In this document: piece after piece, positions 45,071 through 54,195 of the stretch
Numbering within the stretch: position 1 is the first letter of the stretch
Layout: each line of letters begins with the position of its first letter
Assembly: GCF_018687785.1 (NCBI RefSeq)
Contig: NZ_LTBL01000001.1
Span: 1,665,780 to 1,729,779 of the forward strand
Direction of reading: 5' to 3'
DNA: 64,000 nt
From: Methanovulcanius yangii
GTDB lineage: Archaea; Halobacteriota; Methanomicrobia; Methanomicrobiales; Methanomicrobiaceae
Position numbers and translations under genes: made by a program
Notes under the pieces: generated by a model
Told to the model about the DNA's origin: nothing
The model's database searches: none
The model's input: only the letters and a program-made list of their open reading frames with translations

Positions 45071-46267
45071 GTGTCTCTGGAAATAGATGAGAGCAAGCGG
45101 GAGCTCGCCAGGGTGAAGGAGCTCTTAAAGAATGAGCCGCGTGGCCTCTCCATCACCGATATCTCCCGCATGCTCAACATGAACCGCAATTCGGTATCGA
45201 AATACCTGAACATGCTGCTCGTCTCGGGCCATGTCGACATGCGCTCGGTGGGGGTCGCCAAGGTCTACTTCCTCTCGCAGAGGGTACCGATATCCGCGAT
45301 GCTTGACTTCTCCTCCGACTGCATCATCGTCATGGACTCCATGCTGCGCATTGTCCAGACGAATGACAACTACGTTGAGTTTTCGGGCATGTCGAGGGAC
45401 GAGCTGATCGGCATCTCGGTACTGGATCGGGATCTGCCGGTTCTCACCGACGCCATTGATGTGCATATCTTCGAGGAGGTGCTCCGTGGACAGGATCTCT
45501 CGCGTGAGCTCTGGTGGGAGTCGGACGGGGAAGCATTTTACTTTTTGATCAAACTGATTCCGACGGTCTTCGACGACGGTCAGCCGGGAGCGACGGTGAT
45601 CCTCGAGAACATCACCGACCTGAAACGGACCGAAGAGGAGCTCAAGTTCGCGCTCGCCGAAAAAGAGGAGCTCCTCACCGAGATCCACCAGCGGATCAGA
45701 AACAACCTGCAGGTGATATCATCCCTGATAAACCTCCAGACCTCCGAGGTGGAGGACCCGAAGGCACAGCGGATTGTCCAGCAGGCGCAGTCACGTATAG
45801 AGGCGCTCGCTCTCGTCCACGACAATCTGCACGAATCGCCGGATCACATGCATGTCAATGTGGAGGACTATGTCAACGATCTCGTCACCTCCCTGTTCGT
45901 GACCTTCCGGGTCGGTGACAACATCACCTTCTCGGTCAACGCACCGGGTGTGGTCATCGGACTCGATACGGCGGTCTCGTTCGGGCTCATCGTATCGGAA
46001 CTCGTCACCAATGCCATCAAGCACGCCTTCGTCGAGGGCCAGTCCGGCCATATTGCGATCACCATCGTCAAGGACGACGGCGGCAGGGTGGTCATCTCGG
46101 TGAAGGACAATGGAGTGGGGATGCCGGAAGCGTACCGCAGCGGTGAGGAGCGGGGCATCGGCCTGATGCTCGTCTCCACGCTGGTGGACCGTCAGCTCCA
46201 CGGGACGATGGAGATCTCCGTGAACCACGGCACGAATTACATGATCCAGTTTACCGAACGCCCGTAG
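45071..46267 (+). CDS. Histidine kinase with N-terminal DNA-binding winged helix (HTH-PAS-HisKA_2-HATPase)
   Basis: A 398-residue soluble protein. Residues 1-75 form a helix-turn-helix (ELLKNEPRGLSITDISRMLNMNRNSVSKYLNMLLVSGHVDMRSVG), residues 80-200 a PAS domain (FSSDCIIVMDSMLRIVQTNDNYVEFSG), then HisKA_2 with phospho-His in EIHQRIRNNLQVISS, and a HATPase (N-box VSELVTNAIKHAFV, KDNGVGMP). A DNA-binding kinase could read or set its own phosphorylation at a promoter. GTG at 45071 is preceded by AGGAG 10 bases upstream, and a TATA box (CATTATATAG, about 45020) fits; earlier in-frame codons begin at 44981. The response regulator at 46308 is its probable partner. Confidence 0.88.
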   Translation: MSLEIDESKRELARVKELLKNEPRGLSITDISRMLNMNRNSVSKYLNMLLVSGHVDMRSVGVAKVYFLSQRVPISAMLDFSSDCIIVMDSMLRIVQTNDNYVEFSGMSRDELIGISVLDRDLPVLTDAIDVHIFEEVLRGQDLSRELWWESDGEAFYFLIKLIPTVFDDGQPGATVILENITDLKRTEEELKFALAEKEELLTEIHQRIRNNLQVISSLINLQTSEVEDPKAQRIVQQAQSRIEALALVHDNLHESPDHMHVNVEDYVNDLVTSLFVTFRVGDNITFSVNAPGVVIGLDTAVSFGLIVSELVTNAIKHAFVEGQSGHIAITIVKDDGGRVVISVKDNGVGMPEAYRSGEERGIGLMLVSTLVDRQLHGTMEISVNHGTNYMIQFTERP

Positions 46268-46307
46268 GAAAGGCAGACTACCACCAATACGAGGGAGGAG
46301 ACGCGAT

Positions 46308-46691
46308 ATGAGGGAAAAAATGAAAGTGATGGTCGTCGAGGACGACGCGATCATCGGTATGGATATCGAACACCGGGTCCGGCGGCTCGGGTATGAAGTG
46401 ACCGGTGTGGCGGACAACGCGGAAGAGGCGGTCGAACTCGCCGCCGATACGAAACCGGATATCGCTCTCATGGATATCCGCCTGCGGGGCGATATCGACG
46501 GCATCGACACCGCCCGGATGCTCAAGGAGCAGTTTGCCCTCCCGGTGATCTTCATCACCGCGTATTCGGACCTGAAGATGCGCTCGCGGGCACTCGATCT
46601 CAATCCCGCAGGATACATCGTCAAACCGATACGGGAAGTCGAGCTGAAAAATACGCTCGAAGAAGCCCGCAGGCAGATAATTGGTGATTAA
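46308..46691 (+). CDS. Single-domain response regulator
   Basis: A 127-residue receiver-only protein. The acidic pocket is VVEDDAI, the phospho-acceptor Asp is in IALMDIRLRGDIDGID (about residue 60), the switch Thr is in FITAYSD and the Lys is in GYIVKPIRE. There is no output domain, so it acts by protein contacts or as a phosphate shuttle. GGAGGAG about 7 bases before ATG 46308 is a strong ribosome site. Following the HTH-kinase by 40 bases, it is very likely the kinase's partner. Confidence 0.93.
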   Translation: MREKMKVMVVEDDAIIGMDIEHRVRRLGYEVTGVADNAEEAVELAADTKPDIALMDIRLRGDIDGIDTARMLKEQFALPVIFITAYSDLKMRSRALDLNPAGYIVKPIREVELKNTLEEARRQIIGD

Positions 46692-46797
46692 GGTCATACA
46701 CGCCTCTTCTTCCTTCTTTTTATATTTGTCCGGAGCACGGGACGGTCCCGGATATGCCGGCGGTAGTATTATCTGGCTGATGCGGGTACTGGAATAT

Positions 46798-47031
46798 ATG
46801 AACCGGGCCGTATCTCTCTCTCTTTTGGTGCTGCTGCTCTCTCTTCTGCCGTTCGTCGCGGGGTGTACGGACAGCGGAAATGAGGCATGGTACACGCCGG
46901 CCCCGACCCCGGTGATGACGATCCCCTATACGCCGGTCCCGAGCTGTCCTACCATTACGGCGGCGGCGCAGGGAGAGAACTACGGAAATGATACGCCGCC
47001 CCTCCCGCCGGTACTGACCGCAGTGCCGTGA
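46798..47031 (+). CDS. Small predicted lipoprotein
   Basis: A 77-residue protein: signal peptide with a long Leu-rich core (MNRAVSLSLLVLLLSLLPF) and the lipobox VAGC at about residue 23, followed by a Pro/Thr/Tyr-rich tail (TPAPTPVMTIPYTPVP). It looks like a short surface lipoprotein with an extended tail. Start at ATG 46798, or at ATG 46780 giving six further residues. No partner is evident; it lies downstream of the response regulator and convergent with the next gene. Function unknown. Confidence 0.6.
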   Translation: MNRAVSLSLLVLLLSLLPFVAGCTDSGNEAWYTPAPTPVMTIPYTPVPSCPTITAAAQGENYGNDTPPLPPVLTAVP

Positions 47032-47176
47032 CTGCCCCCAAGGCACGGTGGTATGCGCCTTCCCGGAGGCATCCGCCTCACAGGAGAGGCATTCCAGATA
47101 ATTTGCAGGGAAAAAAAAGAAGCAGGGGGGAAGCCCGGAAAGGGAAGGAGGCATCTCCCATTTCCGTGCCGGTATC

Positions 47177-47680
47177 CTATGCGAGTGCCGTGACGGTGTC
47201 GGCCCACGTCTCGACTGCCGCCCGGATGGCGTCGTCCTCGTACGAGGAGACCCGCACCTTTGTGCGGGTGAAGGTCACGTAGTAGGTCTCGCCCGACGGG
47301 TCGTGGCATCGCAGCTGGCAGTAGTAGCTGTCTTTGCCGCTGTCACGGCGTGCGGTGCCGCCGAAGGTTGCAGCAAGGGCTGCATCGCCCGCGATTGTGG
47401 TCGCGGCGGCGTTGAAGGCGGTGACCGTCGGTGCCTGGGACGTGACGGTCGCCACCTTTTCTGCATCTCCGGTCTCGTAGACGATCTTTGCGGTATAGTG
47501 TTCGCGGCTGCGGGCGACGGCGGGGAGGGTCTCGCCACCGTCCTCATAGGCGGTGCAGCCGAAGGGGTTTTCAGTGATGACGGCCTGGATGATGCCGTCA
47601 AAGGTGCTGATATCGGCAATCGGGGTTGAAAGAGCCCGGGCTGCCGATTTTGTATTGGAGGTCTGGATAAAGTCAGCCAT
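47177..47680 (-). CDS. Hypothetical soluble protein
   Basis: A 167-residue protein I do not recognise. It begins MADFIQTSNTKSAARALSTPIADISTFDGIIQAVI and has a tail WADTVTALA; the middle contains a short beta-rich section (HYTAKIVYETGDAEKVATVT, YYVTFTRTKVRVSSYEDDAI). No membrane segment and no signal peptide. AAAGGAG about 8 bases before ATG 47680 supports the start. It might be a small regulatory or structural protein. Convergent with the lipoprotein gene and followed in the other direction by a 319-base gap. Confidence 0.65.
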   Translation of the reverse strand: MADFIQTSNTKSAARALSTPIADISTFDGIIQAVITENPFGCTAYEDGGETLPAVARSREHYTAKIVYETGDAEKVATVTSQAPTVTAFNAAATTIAGDAALAATFGGTARRDSGKDSYYCQLRCHDPSGETYYVTFTRTKVRVSSYEDDAIRAAVETWADTVTALA

Positions 47681-47999
47681 GGTATTCACTCCTTTCTGTT
47701 TGATTGCATCGTATGGTATCGTCCGCCTCCCGGCGGAACATGGAGGGGTTCCGCCGGAAAGTCCGGAGCAGGGGGTGAATAATAACGCCCTGCCCCGCCC
47801 TCACGGCCGTTCGAAGCACCGGATCAGGGACTTCGCTGGTGTGGCCGTGCAAGGGGGTGGTGTGGTGTCGGTGCATGGCGCCAGGGGACGGCCCCGTCGT
47901 TGATGAAGGACGGGGGCCGGTGTCCCGAGGCTGATACCAAGGTTGGCGTCCCGGGATATAGGACCGGGGGAGGTGGGGGGTGAAAGTGGGGACGCCCGG
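47681..47999. other. Intergenic region without recognisable gene
   Basis: About 320 bases between the hypothetical gene and the dGTPase gene, GC-rich, with several G runs. No gene, repeat or RNA structure was seen. Confidence 0.4.
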
Positions 48000-49199
48000 T
48001 CAGGGGCTGCTCCCGGAGATATTGAATGTCCGGAACCGCCGCTCCGGCATGAGGGCGGACTGTGCGAGGGTGAGGAAGTACTTGTCGGTCATTCCCGCGA
48101 TGTAGTCGCGGACGAGTTCGGCGTTCGAGGCGGCGGTGATATACTCCTCTGCCACCCACTCGGCACGAATAAAGTCCTTGTAGATGAACGAGTCCTCACG
48201 TTCGTCCTCGAGGTCGGCAAGGAAGGTGTCGAAGAGGAGGGAGAACATCCGCTCGATTTTATGGTCCCCGGCATGGAGGACGGGGTTCTCGTAGATATGG
48301 GCATAGTTGTAGTCCTTCAGCGCCCCGAGGCAGTCGGCCACCTCCGGGGAGAAGCCGATGGCGTCGTTTTCGGCGGAGTATTCAATAATATCGCGGGCGA
48401 AAGTGTCGATGACGATGCCGTTGATCTCATCCACCCCGTCAAACCGGAAGATCCCGCGGCATTTCGCCGGAAATTCCGGCAGTTCACGGGGAATCAGGTC
48501 CACCTCAACGGCGTCCTGCAGATCCCTGCCGAGATAGGCGATGGTATCGGCGAACCGGACGACGGCACCCTCGGCGGTTGCGGGGACGGGCACCCCGCCT
48601 CCGGCGGCATGGACACGCTTTGCCTCGAACCCCTCCCATGTCCGGCACCCGTCCGGCACGATCCCGGAGACGTGACGCTCCCCGTCGTGGCAGAGGATGG
48701 CATCGAGGACCTGAAGGGTGAGGTCGCAGCGCTCGATGTCGTCGAGGAACCGGACACTCTGGACATTGTGCGAGAACCGACCGATGCCGTGTGCTTCGCA
48801 GAGGGTGGAGAGGTAGCTCTCCCCGAGATGCCCGAAGGGGGTGTGGCCGATGTCGTGCCCGAGGGCGGCGGCCTCGATGAGATCCTCGTTGAGGCCCAGC
48901 GCCCGCCCGATTGTCCGGGCAATCTTGGCGGCGAGCTGGACATGGATGACCCGGTGCGTGATGTGTTCATTGTCCAGGAGGTAGAAGACCTGCGTCTTGT
49001 CGATGTAGCGCGAAAAGGCCCGTGAGTGGATGATCCGGTCGGCATCACGGAAGAAGGGCGGCCGGAGAATGGGTTCCTCGGGACGGGCGCCCCTGCGGCG
49101 GAGGGCCTCCCCGTCCCGGCAGGCACGGGGGGAGAGGAGGTCGTCGCGGGCCGTGCGGGCGGCGGCGATGGCGGTGAGGGTGCGGTCGGAAAGGTTCAC
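48000..49199 (-). CDS. dGTPase-like HD-domain triphosphohydrolase
   Basis: A 399-residue protein of the Dgt/dNTPase family that cuts dNTPs to nucleoside and triphosphate. HD ligands: His in HITHRVIHVQLAAKIA, the pair in GHDIGHTPFGHLGE (about residue 115) and Asp in RFADTIAYLGRDL. SRAFSRYIDKTQVF is a typical entry motif. GTG at 49199 is the start; a TATA-like CCATATCC about 28 bases upstream suits a leaderless message. It is divergent from the HD gene of the AT-rich island, with 134 bases between. dGTPases may also limit phage by nucleotide depletion, which is family knowledge, not shown here. Confidence 0.88.
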   Translation of the reverse strand: MNLSDRTLTAIAAARTARDDLLSPRACRDGEALRRRGARPEEPILRPPFFRDADRIIHSRAFSRYIDKTQVFYLLDNEHITHRVIHVQLAAKIARTIGRALGLNEDLIEAAALGHDIGHTPFGHLGESYLSTLCEAHGIGRFSHNVQSVRFLDDIERCDLTLQVLDAILCHDGERHVSGIVPDGCRTWEGFEAKRVHAAGGGVPVPATAEGAVVRFADTIAYLGRDLQDAVEVDLIPRELPEFPAKCRGIFRFDGVDEINGIVIDTFARDIIEYSAENDAIGFSPEVADCLGALKDYNYAHIYENPVLHAGDHKIERMFSLLFDTFLADLEDEREDSFIYKDFIRAEWVAEEYITAASNAELVRDYIAGMTDKYFLTLAQSALMPERRFRTFNISGSSP

Positions 49200-49333
49200 G
49201 AAGGAGTATTAGGAGGGTCAAAGGATATGGGTTGTGGGGAATATCGAAATCTAATTACAATTTATTATTACTGAAAGTATATGTATAATCAAATTCATTT
49301 TTTAATTTAATTAAACTCCCTTGGAGGTATTAT

Positions 49334-50635
49334 TTGAAGCTCCATGAAATCCGAGATCCAGTTTATGGATTTGTGCAATTTGATGATCTAGAAAAAGAGG
49401 TAATTTCGAGTCCATTTTTTCAGAGACTTCGCCGGCTTAAACAACTCTCACTAACTGACATGGTTTATCCTGGGGCGAATCATACTCGATTTGAGCATTC
49501 TATTGGAGTAATGTATTTAGCCTCAAAAATGTTTGATTCTATTACCAATAATCGTGAAAATATAAAACAACTTGAAGAAATTGAATATTATGATAAATAT
49601 GCTCTCTATAAAGATAGGAAAATCATTAGATTAGCAGCATTGCTTCATGATATTGGTCATGGGCCTTTTTCACATGCTTCCGAGGCAATTTTTCCAATAA
49701 ATCCAACCACAAAAAAAGCCTATTCACATGAAGACTTCTCTGAGGCAATAATAAATGGTCCAATAAAGGAAATTATTGAAGGAAATCGAAAGAACAATGC
49801 AGATATAAAATGTGAGGATATTTCGAGTTTAATTCAGGGAAGGAATACAAAAATAAGTAGACGATTAATCTGGAAACCCTTGATCTCTAGTCAATTGGAT
49901 GCCGATAGAGGGGATTATTTGATTAGGGATTCTCTGCATACCGGAGTTCGTTATGGAACCTATGACAGAGATAGGTTAATTGTCGGAATGAGACTTGGTC
50001 AGATGCCGGAAGATGAGGGAGGTGGCACAATTCTGGGTATAGAAGAAAATAGTTGGCATGTTGCTGAGTCTTTAATTCTTGCTCGGTATCAAATCTCGCT
50101 ACAAGTTTATTATCATAAAATTACTAGAGCGTATAACCTGATGCTTGAGAGCGCATTGAGAGAAATGTATCCCGACGGCTTACCTTCCCCACAAAATGAA
50201 CCAGATGCATTTTTAGAAATTGACGATGGACTAGTTATCAATATGTTAAAACAGGGAGAAGGTGGAAAATGGGGGAAAGCAATTTTAGAAAGAAATCATG
50301 TAAAATGCGTTCATGACGCTTGGCATGAACATACAAAGACTGAAATGATATTATCAGAACTCGAAAATTATTGCAATTCTAAAGGTTTTGAGCATTTTAA
50401 GGATGCATCGATCAGAAATGAATGGTATAAATTAGAACAAACCGGAGAGAATGACAATGAAATCATGATAATTGATGAACACTATAAAGCGAATCCAATC
50501 TCCGAATATTCGAAATTAATAGAACATATTAATTCCACTCCACGTCCAGTAAGATTTTATATTGACAAGGATTCGTATTCAGATTCAGTAAAAAATGACA
50601 TTGATGAAATAATTATGAGGTGCCAGAATGAGTGA
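49334..50635 (+). CDS. HD-domain phosphohydrolase, YwfO/SAMHD1-like
   Basis: A 433-residue protein with the HD motif of SAMHD1-type dNTP hydrolases: IRDPVYGFVQ at the start, FFQRLRRLKQLSLTDMVYPGANHTRFEHSIGV (first His), LLHDIGHGPFSHASE (HD pair) and LDADRGDYLIRD (last Asp). The likely activity is removal of triphosphate from (d)NTPs. TTG at 49334 is the start, with GGAGGT 5 bases upstream. Codons are strongly AT-rich compared with all neighbours, a sign of transfer. The last 8 bases overlap the next gene. In Bacillus, homologues ywfO and ywgA are neighbours; the pairing is repeated here. Confidence 0.85.
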   Translation: MKLHEIRDPVYGFVQFDDLEKEVISSPFFQRLRRLKQLSLTDMVYPGANHTRFEHSIGVMYLASKMFDSITNNRENIKQLEEIEYYDKYALYKDRKIIRLAALLHDIGHGPFSHASEAIFPINPTTKKAYSHEDFSEAIINGPIKEIIEGNRKNNADIKCEDISSLIQGRNTKISRRLIWKPLISSQLDADRGDYLIRDSLHTGVRYGTYDRDRLIVGMRLGQMPEDEGGGTILGIEENSWHVAESLILARYQISLQVYYHKITRAYNLMLESALREMYPDGLPSPQNEPDAFLEIDDGLVINMLKQGEGGKWGKAILERNHVKCVHDAWHEHTKTEMILSELENYCNSKGFEHFKDASIRNEWYKLEQTGENDNEIMIIDEHYKANPISEYSKLIEHINSTPRPVRFYIDKDSYSDSVKNDIDEIIMRCQNE

Positions 50636-51134
50636 AATGCAACATGAACTTGCCGTCATTTGTAATTTAATTAAAATTATGAAGGAAAACTATCCTCATC
50701 AAATAGGTAAAACTGCAATTCAGAAAATGGTGTATTTACTGACGCGAGAAAAAATTACGAACCATAGATATTCGTTGTATAATTATGGCCCCTATTCCTC
50801 AGACGTGATGAGAGCGTTGGATATATGCGAATATTATAATAATATAGATATTGAATGGAAAAAAGATATTGGATATGAGATCTCCCCCGGTAAAAACGTT
50901 GATTTTGGAAATTTGGATCCAGATGAGATAGGAAAAATAACCAAAACTGTGACCAAATATTCAAGTTATAATGCATTAGATCTTTCAATAATTACAACTG
51001 CATTATATGTTCTTGATAATGAATCCATAAATTCGGATCAAGAATTAGTAGATGCTGTGATAGAAATTAAGCCAAAATATAAGAATAAAGTAGAGAAGAT
51101 TTTAAGAGATTCAAATATAATCCCTATAAATTAA
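50628..51134 (+). CDS. YwgA-like partner of the HD hydrolase
   Basis: A 168-residue soluble protein that starts within the last 8 bases of the HD gene. It shows the IGKTAIQKMVYLLTREKITNHRYSLYNYGPYSSDVMRAL block, reminiscent of YwgA and of the Panacea (DUF4065) family, whose members can be antitoxins. The remainder is helical and AT-coded. An adjacent, overlapping hydrolase and this protein could be a toxin-antitoxin or defence pair; that is inference. The Panacea relation is a motif judgement, and alignment would be needed. Confidence 0.6.
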   Translation: MSEMQHELAVICNLIKIMKENYPHQIGKTAIQKMVYLLTREKITNHRYSLYNYGPYSSDVMRALDICEYYNNIDIEWKKDIGYEISPGKNVDFGNLDPDEIGKITKTVTKYSSYNALDLSIITTALYVLDNESINSDQELVDAVIEIKPKYKNKVEKILRDSNIIPIN

Positions 51135-51207
51135 TATTTTTAAGTTAAAATTTTAATTTTTTTACCACAACAAATTTGAATACATTTCCGCCCCTCTCCT
51201 AAGTACC

Positions 51208-51783
51208 ATGACTGTTCCCGACACCCACGCGGCGCTCACCGCCGATCCCCTCCCTGTCGCCCGGGGTCGCGCCGGGTTCTGCGGGTACGGCGTAACGTGG
51301 CCCGGGTGCCGTCTCGTCCGGATCACCTTCCGCAGAAAGCCCGATCTCTCCGAGGATGCGGTGGTCATTCTCCGTGACACGCGGGGTGCGCACCCGGTCG
51401 ACTCGGTCATGGATGTGGTGCAGGACCAGCTTCCGCAACGGGACCGGGACGGCCTTGGGACCGCGGTCTCCCGCCTTGCCCGTCGTGCGGGGCCCGGGGG
51501 GGTCGATGCGCTTCCGACAAAGTCAGTCTGCCGTCTCTTTGCCCTCCTCGGCATGAACCACTACGGGCTTGTAACCGCCCTGCATGCGGCCGCCGGGCGG
51601 CTCCCCGACGGTGCCGTCGACCGGTACCGCCTCTTCTCCCTCATCGTCGAGCATCTCACCGACGGCGAGGGGCGCCCGCCGATGCGTTCCATCGATGCGG
51701 TGGTGGACCTCTGCGGCGGGTCGGCGGAGGTGCTCTACGATATCTCCGGGCGGTATATGAAGGGCTGCAAGAAGCGGCGGTAA
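51208..51783 (+). CDS. Hypothetical soluble protein
   Basis: A 191-residue protein I do not recognise. It contains WPGCRLVRITFRRKPDLSEDAVVILRDT and LCGGSAEVLYDISGRYMKGCKKRR; it has no signal peptide or membrane helix, and base composition is GC-rich again, unlike the preceding gene, so it is not part of the AT-rich island. ATG at 51208 lies about 30 bases after TATA-like GAATACAT and may be leaderless. A basic C-terminus (KGCKKRR) could contact nucleic acid, which is only a guess. Confidence 0.6.
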   Translation: MTVPDTHAALTADPLPVARGRAGFCGYGVTWPGCRLVRITFRRKPDLSEDAVVILRDTRGAHPVDSVMDVVQDQLPQRDRDGLGTAVSRLARRAGPGGVDALPTKSVCRLFALLGMNHYGLVTALHAAAGRLPDGAVDRYRLFSLIVEHLTDGEGRPPMRSIDAVVDLCGGSAEVLYDISGRYMKGCKKRR

Positions 51784-51989
51784 GAAGGGCAGAATTCAAA
51801 GAAATCAGGTCGACGGCAGTGGTCGCGGGACCAGCCACAGCTCCTCTTAATCTGTTGATTGGGTTACAACGCCTGTTCTGGACTTTTTTGTGCAAATGCA
51901 CAATACCATTCCATTATATCCGATCAAAAAAAAGGAAAATTAGGGTGACTGGGCACGTCTCCTGCTGGTAAAGGTGTTCGGTGCTTTGT

Positions 51990-53654
51990 TCACCCGTTGT
52001 TTTCGGGTTCGTAGTTCTTGGTAATCCAGAGCCAGTCGTAGCCCTCGATCGGTGTTCCGTCGTTCAGTTGTCCGGTAAGTGTTGCTTTTTTGCAGTCCTC
52101 CTTGATGACAGGCCCAAGGGTATCCGCAATGGCGGGGCTGTCGAACTTCAGGGTCAGATCGTCATATCCGTCGCATCCGGTACAGGACCCGTCAAGGCAG
52201 TCCACCAGAAGGCAGCAGGAAGCAACACAGTCATAACAGGTGTCCTCCGGGCAGTAGATGGGGCTCGTCACATCCTCGATGGCCCAGCGAATCGGTGGTT
52301 CGCCGTTGAGCATCACGGTTGCCGGGTCGATGTCATTGACATCGAAGCATTCATCACCTGCAACTGCCACCGGCAGGACGCCCTTCTGGGTCGGGTTGAA
52401 GGCGTTCGGGCAGGATGTCGGCTTCAGGTCGAGGGCGACCTGCTGGATCACCGTTAACTCCTCCTGCTCGATATACTGGGTTCTCAGGCAGCCATCGGGT
52501 GACAGGTAGATCACCTTTGAAGCGATCAGGAACGGGCAGGTGACGTCGACCGGGACACTACTCCCCGCAACCCTTGATGCGATGGGGAACGTCACTTCGA
52601 AGGTATCATCGCCAGTCAGCAGCATTTTTCCGTCAAACGATGTCATGCCGACATCATACCATATGATATGGGTTTTCTTTGTCCAGGGATTCGTCCAGAC
52701 CAGATCGGGTTCAATACTAAATTCATCCTTGTCGACCATGATCTCTCCCTGGACGGTTTCCTGGACGATCACATAGTAGGGTGAAGTGGAGTATTTGATC
52801 GATGTATAGATCTCATCGAAGATAGCATCAAGGTTCTCTGCGGTCAGTGCACTGTAATACTTCCCGCCGGTGGCATCTGCCATATCTTCGAGCGGACCGC
52901 TATTGGCACCGCTCAGACCGATGGAGTAGATGATGTACCCATTGCTCACTGCGTCATCGACCGGTCCTCCGCCACCAGATGGCGTGTAGGTTCCTTGGCC
53001 GTCCGTGAGGAAAATAATCACCTTTGTGGCTGTTCGGGTTGAGCTATCAAGCATTCCAATGGCTCCTGCCAGTCCCGCGTCAAGGTTCGTGCCACCCGCG
53101 GCATTGACAGCGTCGATTGAACTGTTAAGATTGCCGAAAAAATTTTCCGTATAAAGACCGTCATAGAGGTCCACTAGGGTATCCCAACCCACAACACCGG
53201 CATAGTGATCGCCAATATCACCTGCAGCATCAAGTTTCCCGACAAAGTCCTTTGCCGCTGTTTTTCTCAGGCCGGTCGGATCGTTCCATTGCATACTCCC
53301 TGAACTGTCAATCGCAAAGACGACATCAAGGTCGGGGTATTCTTCATCAACTCCGCCGTAGCCCGTCACGCTCAGGGTGAGATCGGTCCACTGCGTCAAA
53401 CACCCGTCCTCACGGTAGCGATAAATCGTATCGGGGTCGGCGACCTTGGTGATCGAGAGCATCGGTTCACTATTTGCAACCGAGGCATCAAGGGCGTCGA
53501 CCTCCTCCAGTCCGGAGATCTCATCGAGCAGTCCCCGGAGTTCCTCTGGCATCTCATCCGGAAACTCATCCGACATCTCATCCGCACTCACCGCCGGCAC
53601 CGCTGCAAAGAGCAGCAGGACGGCAAGCACTGCAAGTAATCTTTTCATTTCCAT
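51990..53654 (-). CDS. Secreted von Willebrand factor A-domain protein
   Basis: A 554-residue protein. Signal peptide residues 1-23 (MEMKRLLAVLAVLLLFAAVPAVSA). The VWA domain (about 110-290) holds the MIDAS motif VVFAIDSSGSM, with further metal residues in AAGGTNLDAGLAGA and IIFLTDG. The C-terminal section has LDLKPTSCPNAFNPTQKGVLPVAVAGDECFDVNDIDPATVMLNG, a repeated surface-protein module seen in archaeal and bacterial extracellular proteins, and a cysteine-rich insert (CPEDTCYDCVASCCLLVDCLDGSCTGC, 9 Cys). ATG at 53654 has GAGGTG upstream. It probably mediates cell contact or matrix binding. Confidence 0.8.
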   Translation of the reverse strand: MEMKRLLAVLAVLLLFAAVPAVSADEMSDEFPDEMPEELRGLLDEISGLEEVDALDASVANSEPMLSITKVADPDTIYRYREDGCLTQWTDLTLSVTGYGGVDEEYPDLDVVFAIDSSGSMQWNDPTGLRKTAAKDFVGKLDAAGDIGDHYAGVVGWDTLVDLYDGLYTENFFGNLNSSIDAVNAAGGTNLDAGLAGAIGMLDSSTRTATKVIIFLTDGQGTYTPSGGGGPVDDAVSNGYIIYSIGLSGANSGPLEDMADATGGKYYSALTAENLDAIFDEIYTSIKYSTSPYYVIVQETVQGEIMVDKDEFSIEPDLVWTNPWTKKTHIIWYDVGMTSFDGKMLLTGDDTFEVTFPIASRVAGSSVPVDVTCPFLIASKVIYLSPDGCLRTQYIEQEELTVIQQVALDLKPTSCPNAFNPTQKGVLPVAVAGDECFDVNDIDPATVMLNGEPPIRWAIEDVTSPIYCPEDTCYDCVASCCLLVDCLDGSCTGCDGYDDLTLKFDSPAIADTLGPVIKEDCKKATLTGQLNDGTPIEGYDWLWITKNYEPENNG

Positions 53655-54195
53655 ACTCACCTCATGCCTACCGCCGGGAATGCATGCGAGGGAGGGGCGT
53701 CAGGGCCGTTGCGGGCGGAACTCCTGTGAAAAATGAGCTGTCTTCCATAGCTCCGCACAGAACGCTCCCTGGTGCCTGGAATCACAGAAACCTCTCCTGA
53801 CGCCGGTCCGCGGACCTGCATCCGGCATGGGTTCCTGCCGCGATCTCTCGACGCGTGGCATCAGCACGATGCCCCTCACTATCTCAGGTTCATGCTTGGG
53901 GGGTGATGGGGTGTCACCGTCCCGCACGGCATCCCCGGTTTCGGCGGGGGGAAATGTCCGCTTCGGATGATAAATTTATCTGGCGTCCATATGATCAGGG
54001 AGAAAAAAACCGAATATTATTGACTGGAATACGTATTCAACTTTAAATTGTGGGATTTTATTGGCCGGGGCCCTGCGGAATGCGACATATCCCCGCAACC
54101 AGTTGTTTCCTCACGACTCATCAGAAAAAATCCCGTTTTGCAGTACACCCATATACCACCCGCGGGTACGGCCGTCCGTTCCGGATTCATCGCCG
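53655..54195. other. Intergenic region without recognisable gene
   Basis: About 540 bases between two genes in the same (minus) orientation. A short palindrome (GATAAATTTATC, 53969-53980) and an AT-rich block around 53970-54060 are the only structures I see. Open frames here are short and lack codon bias. Confidence 0.4.
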
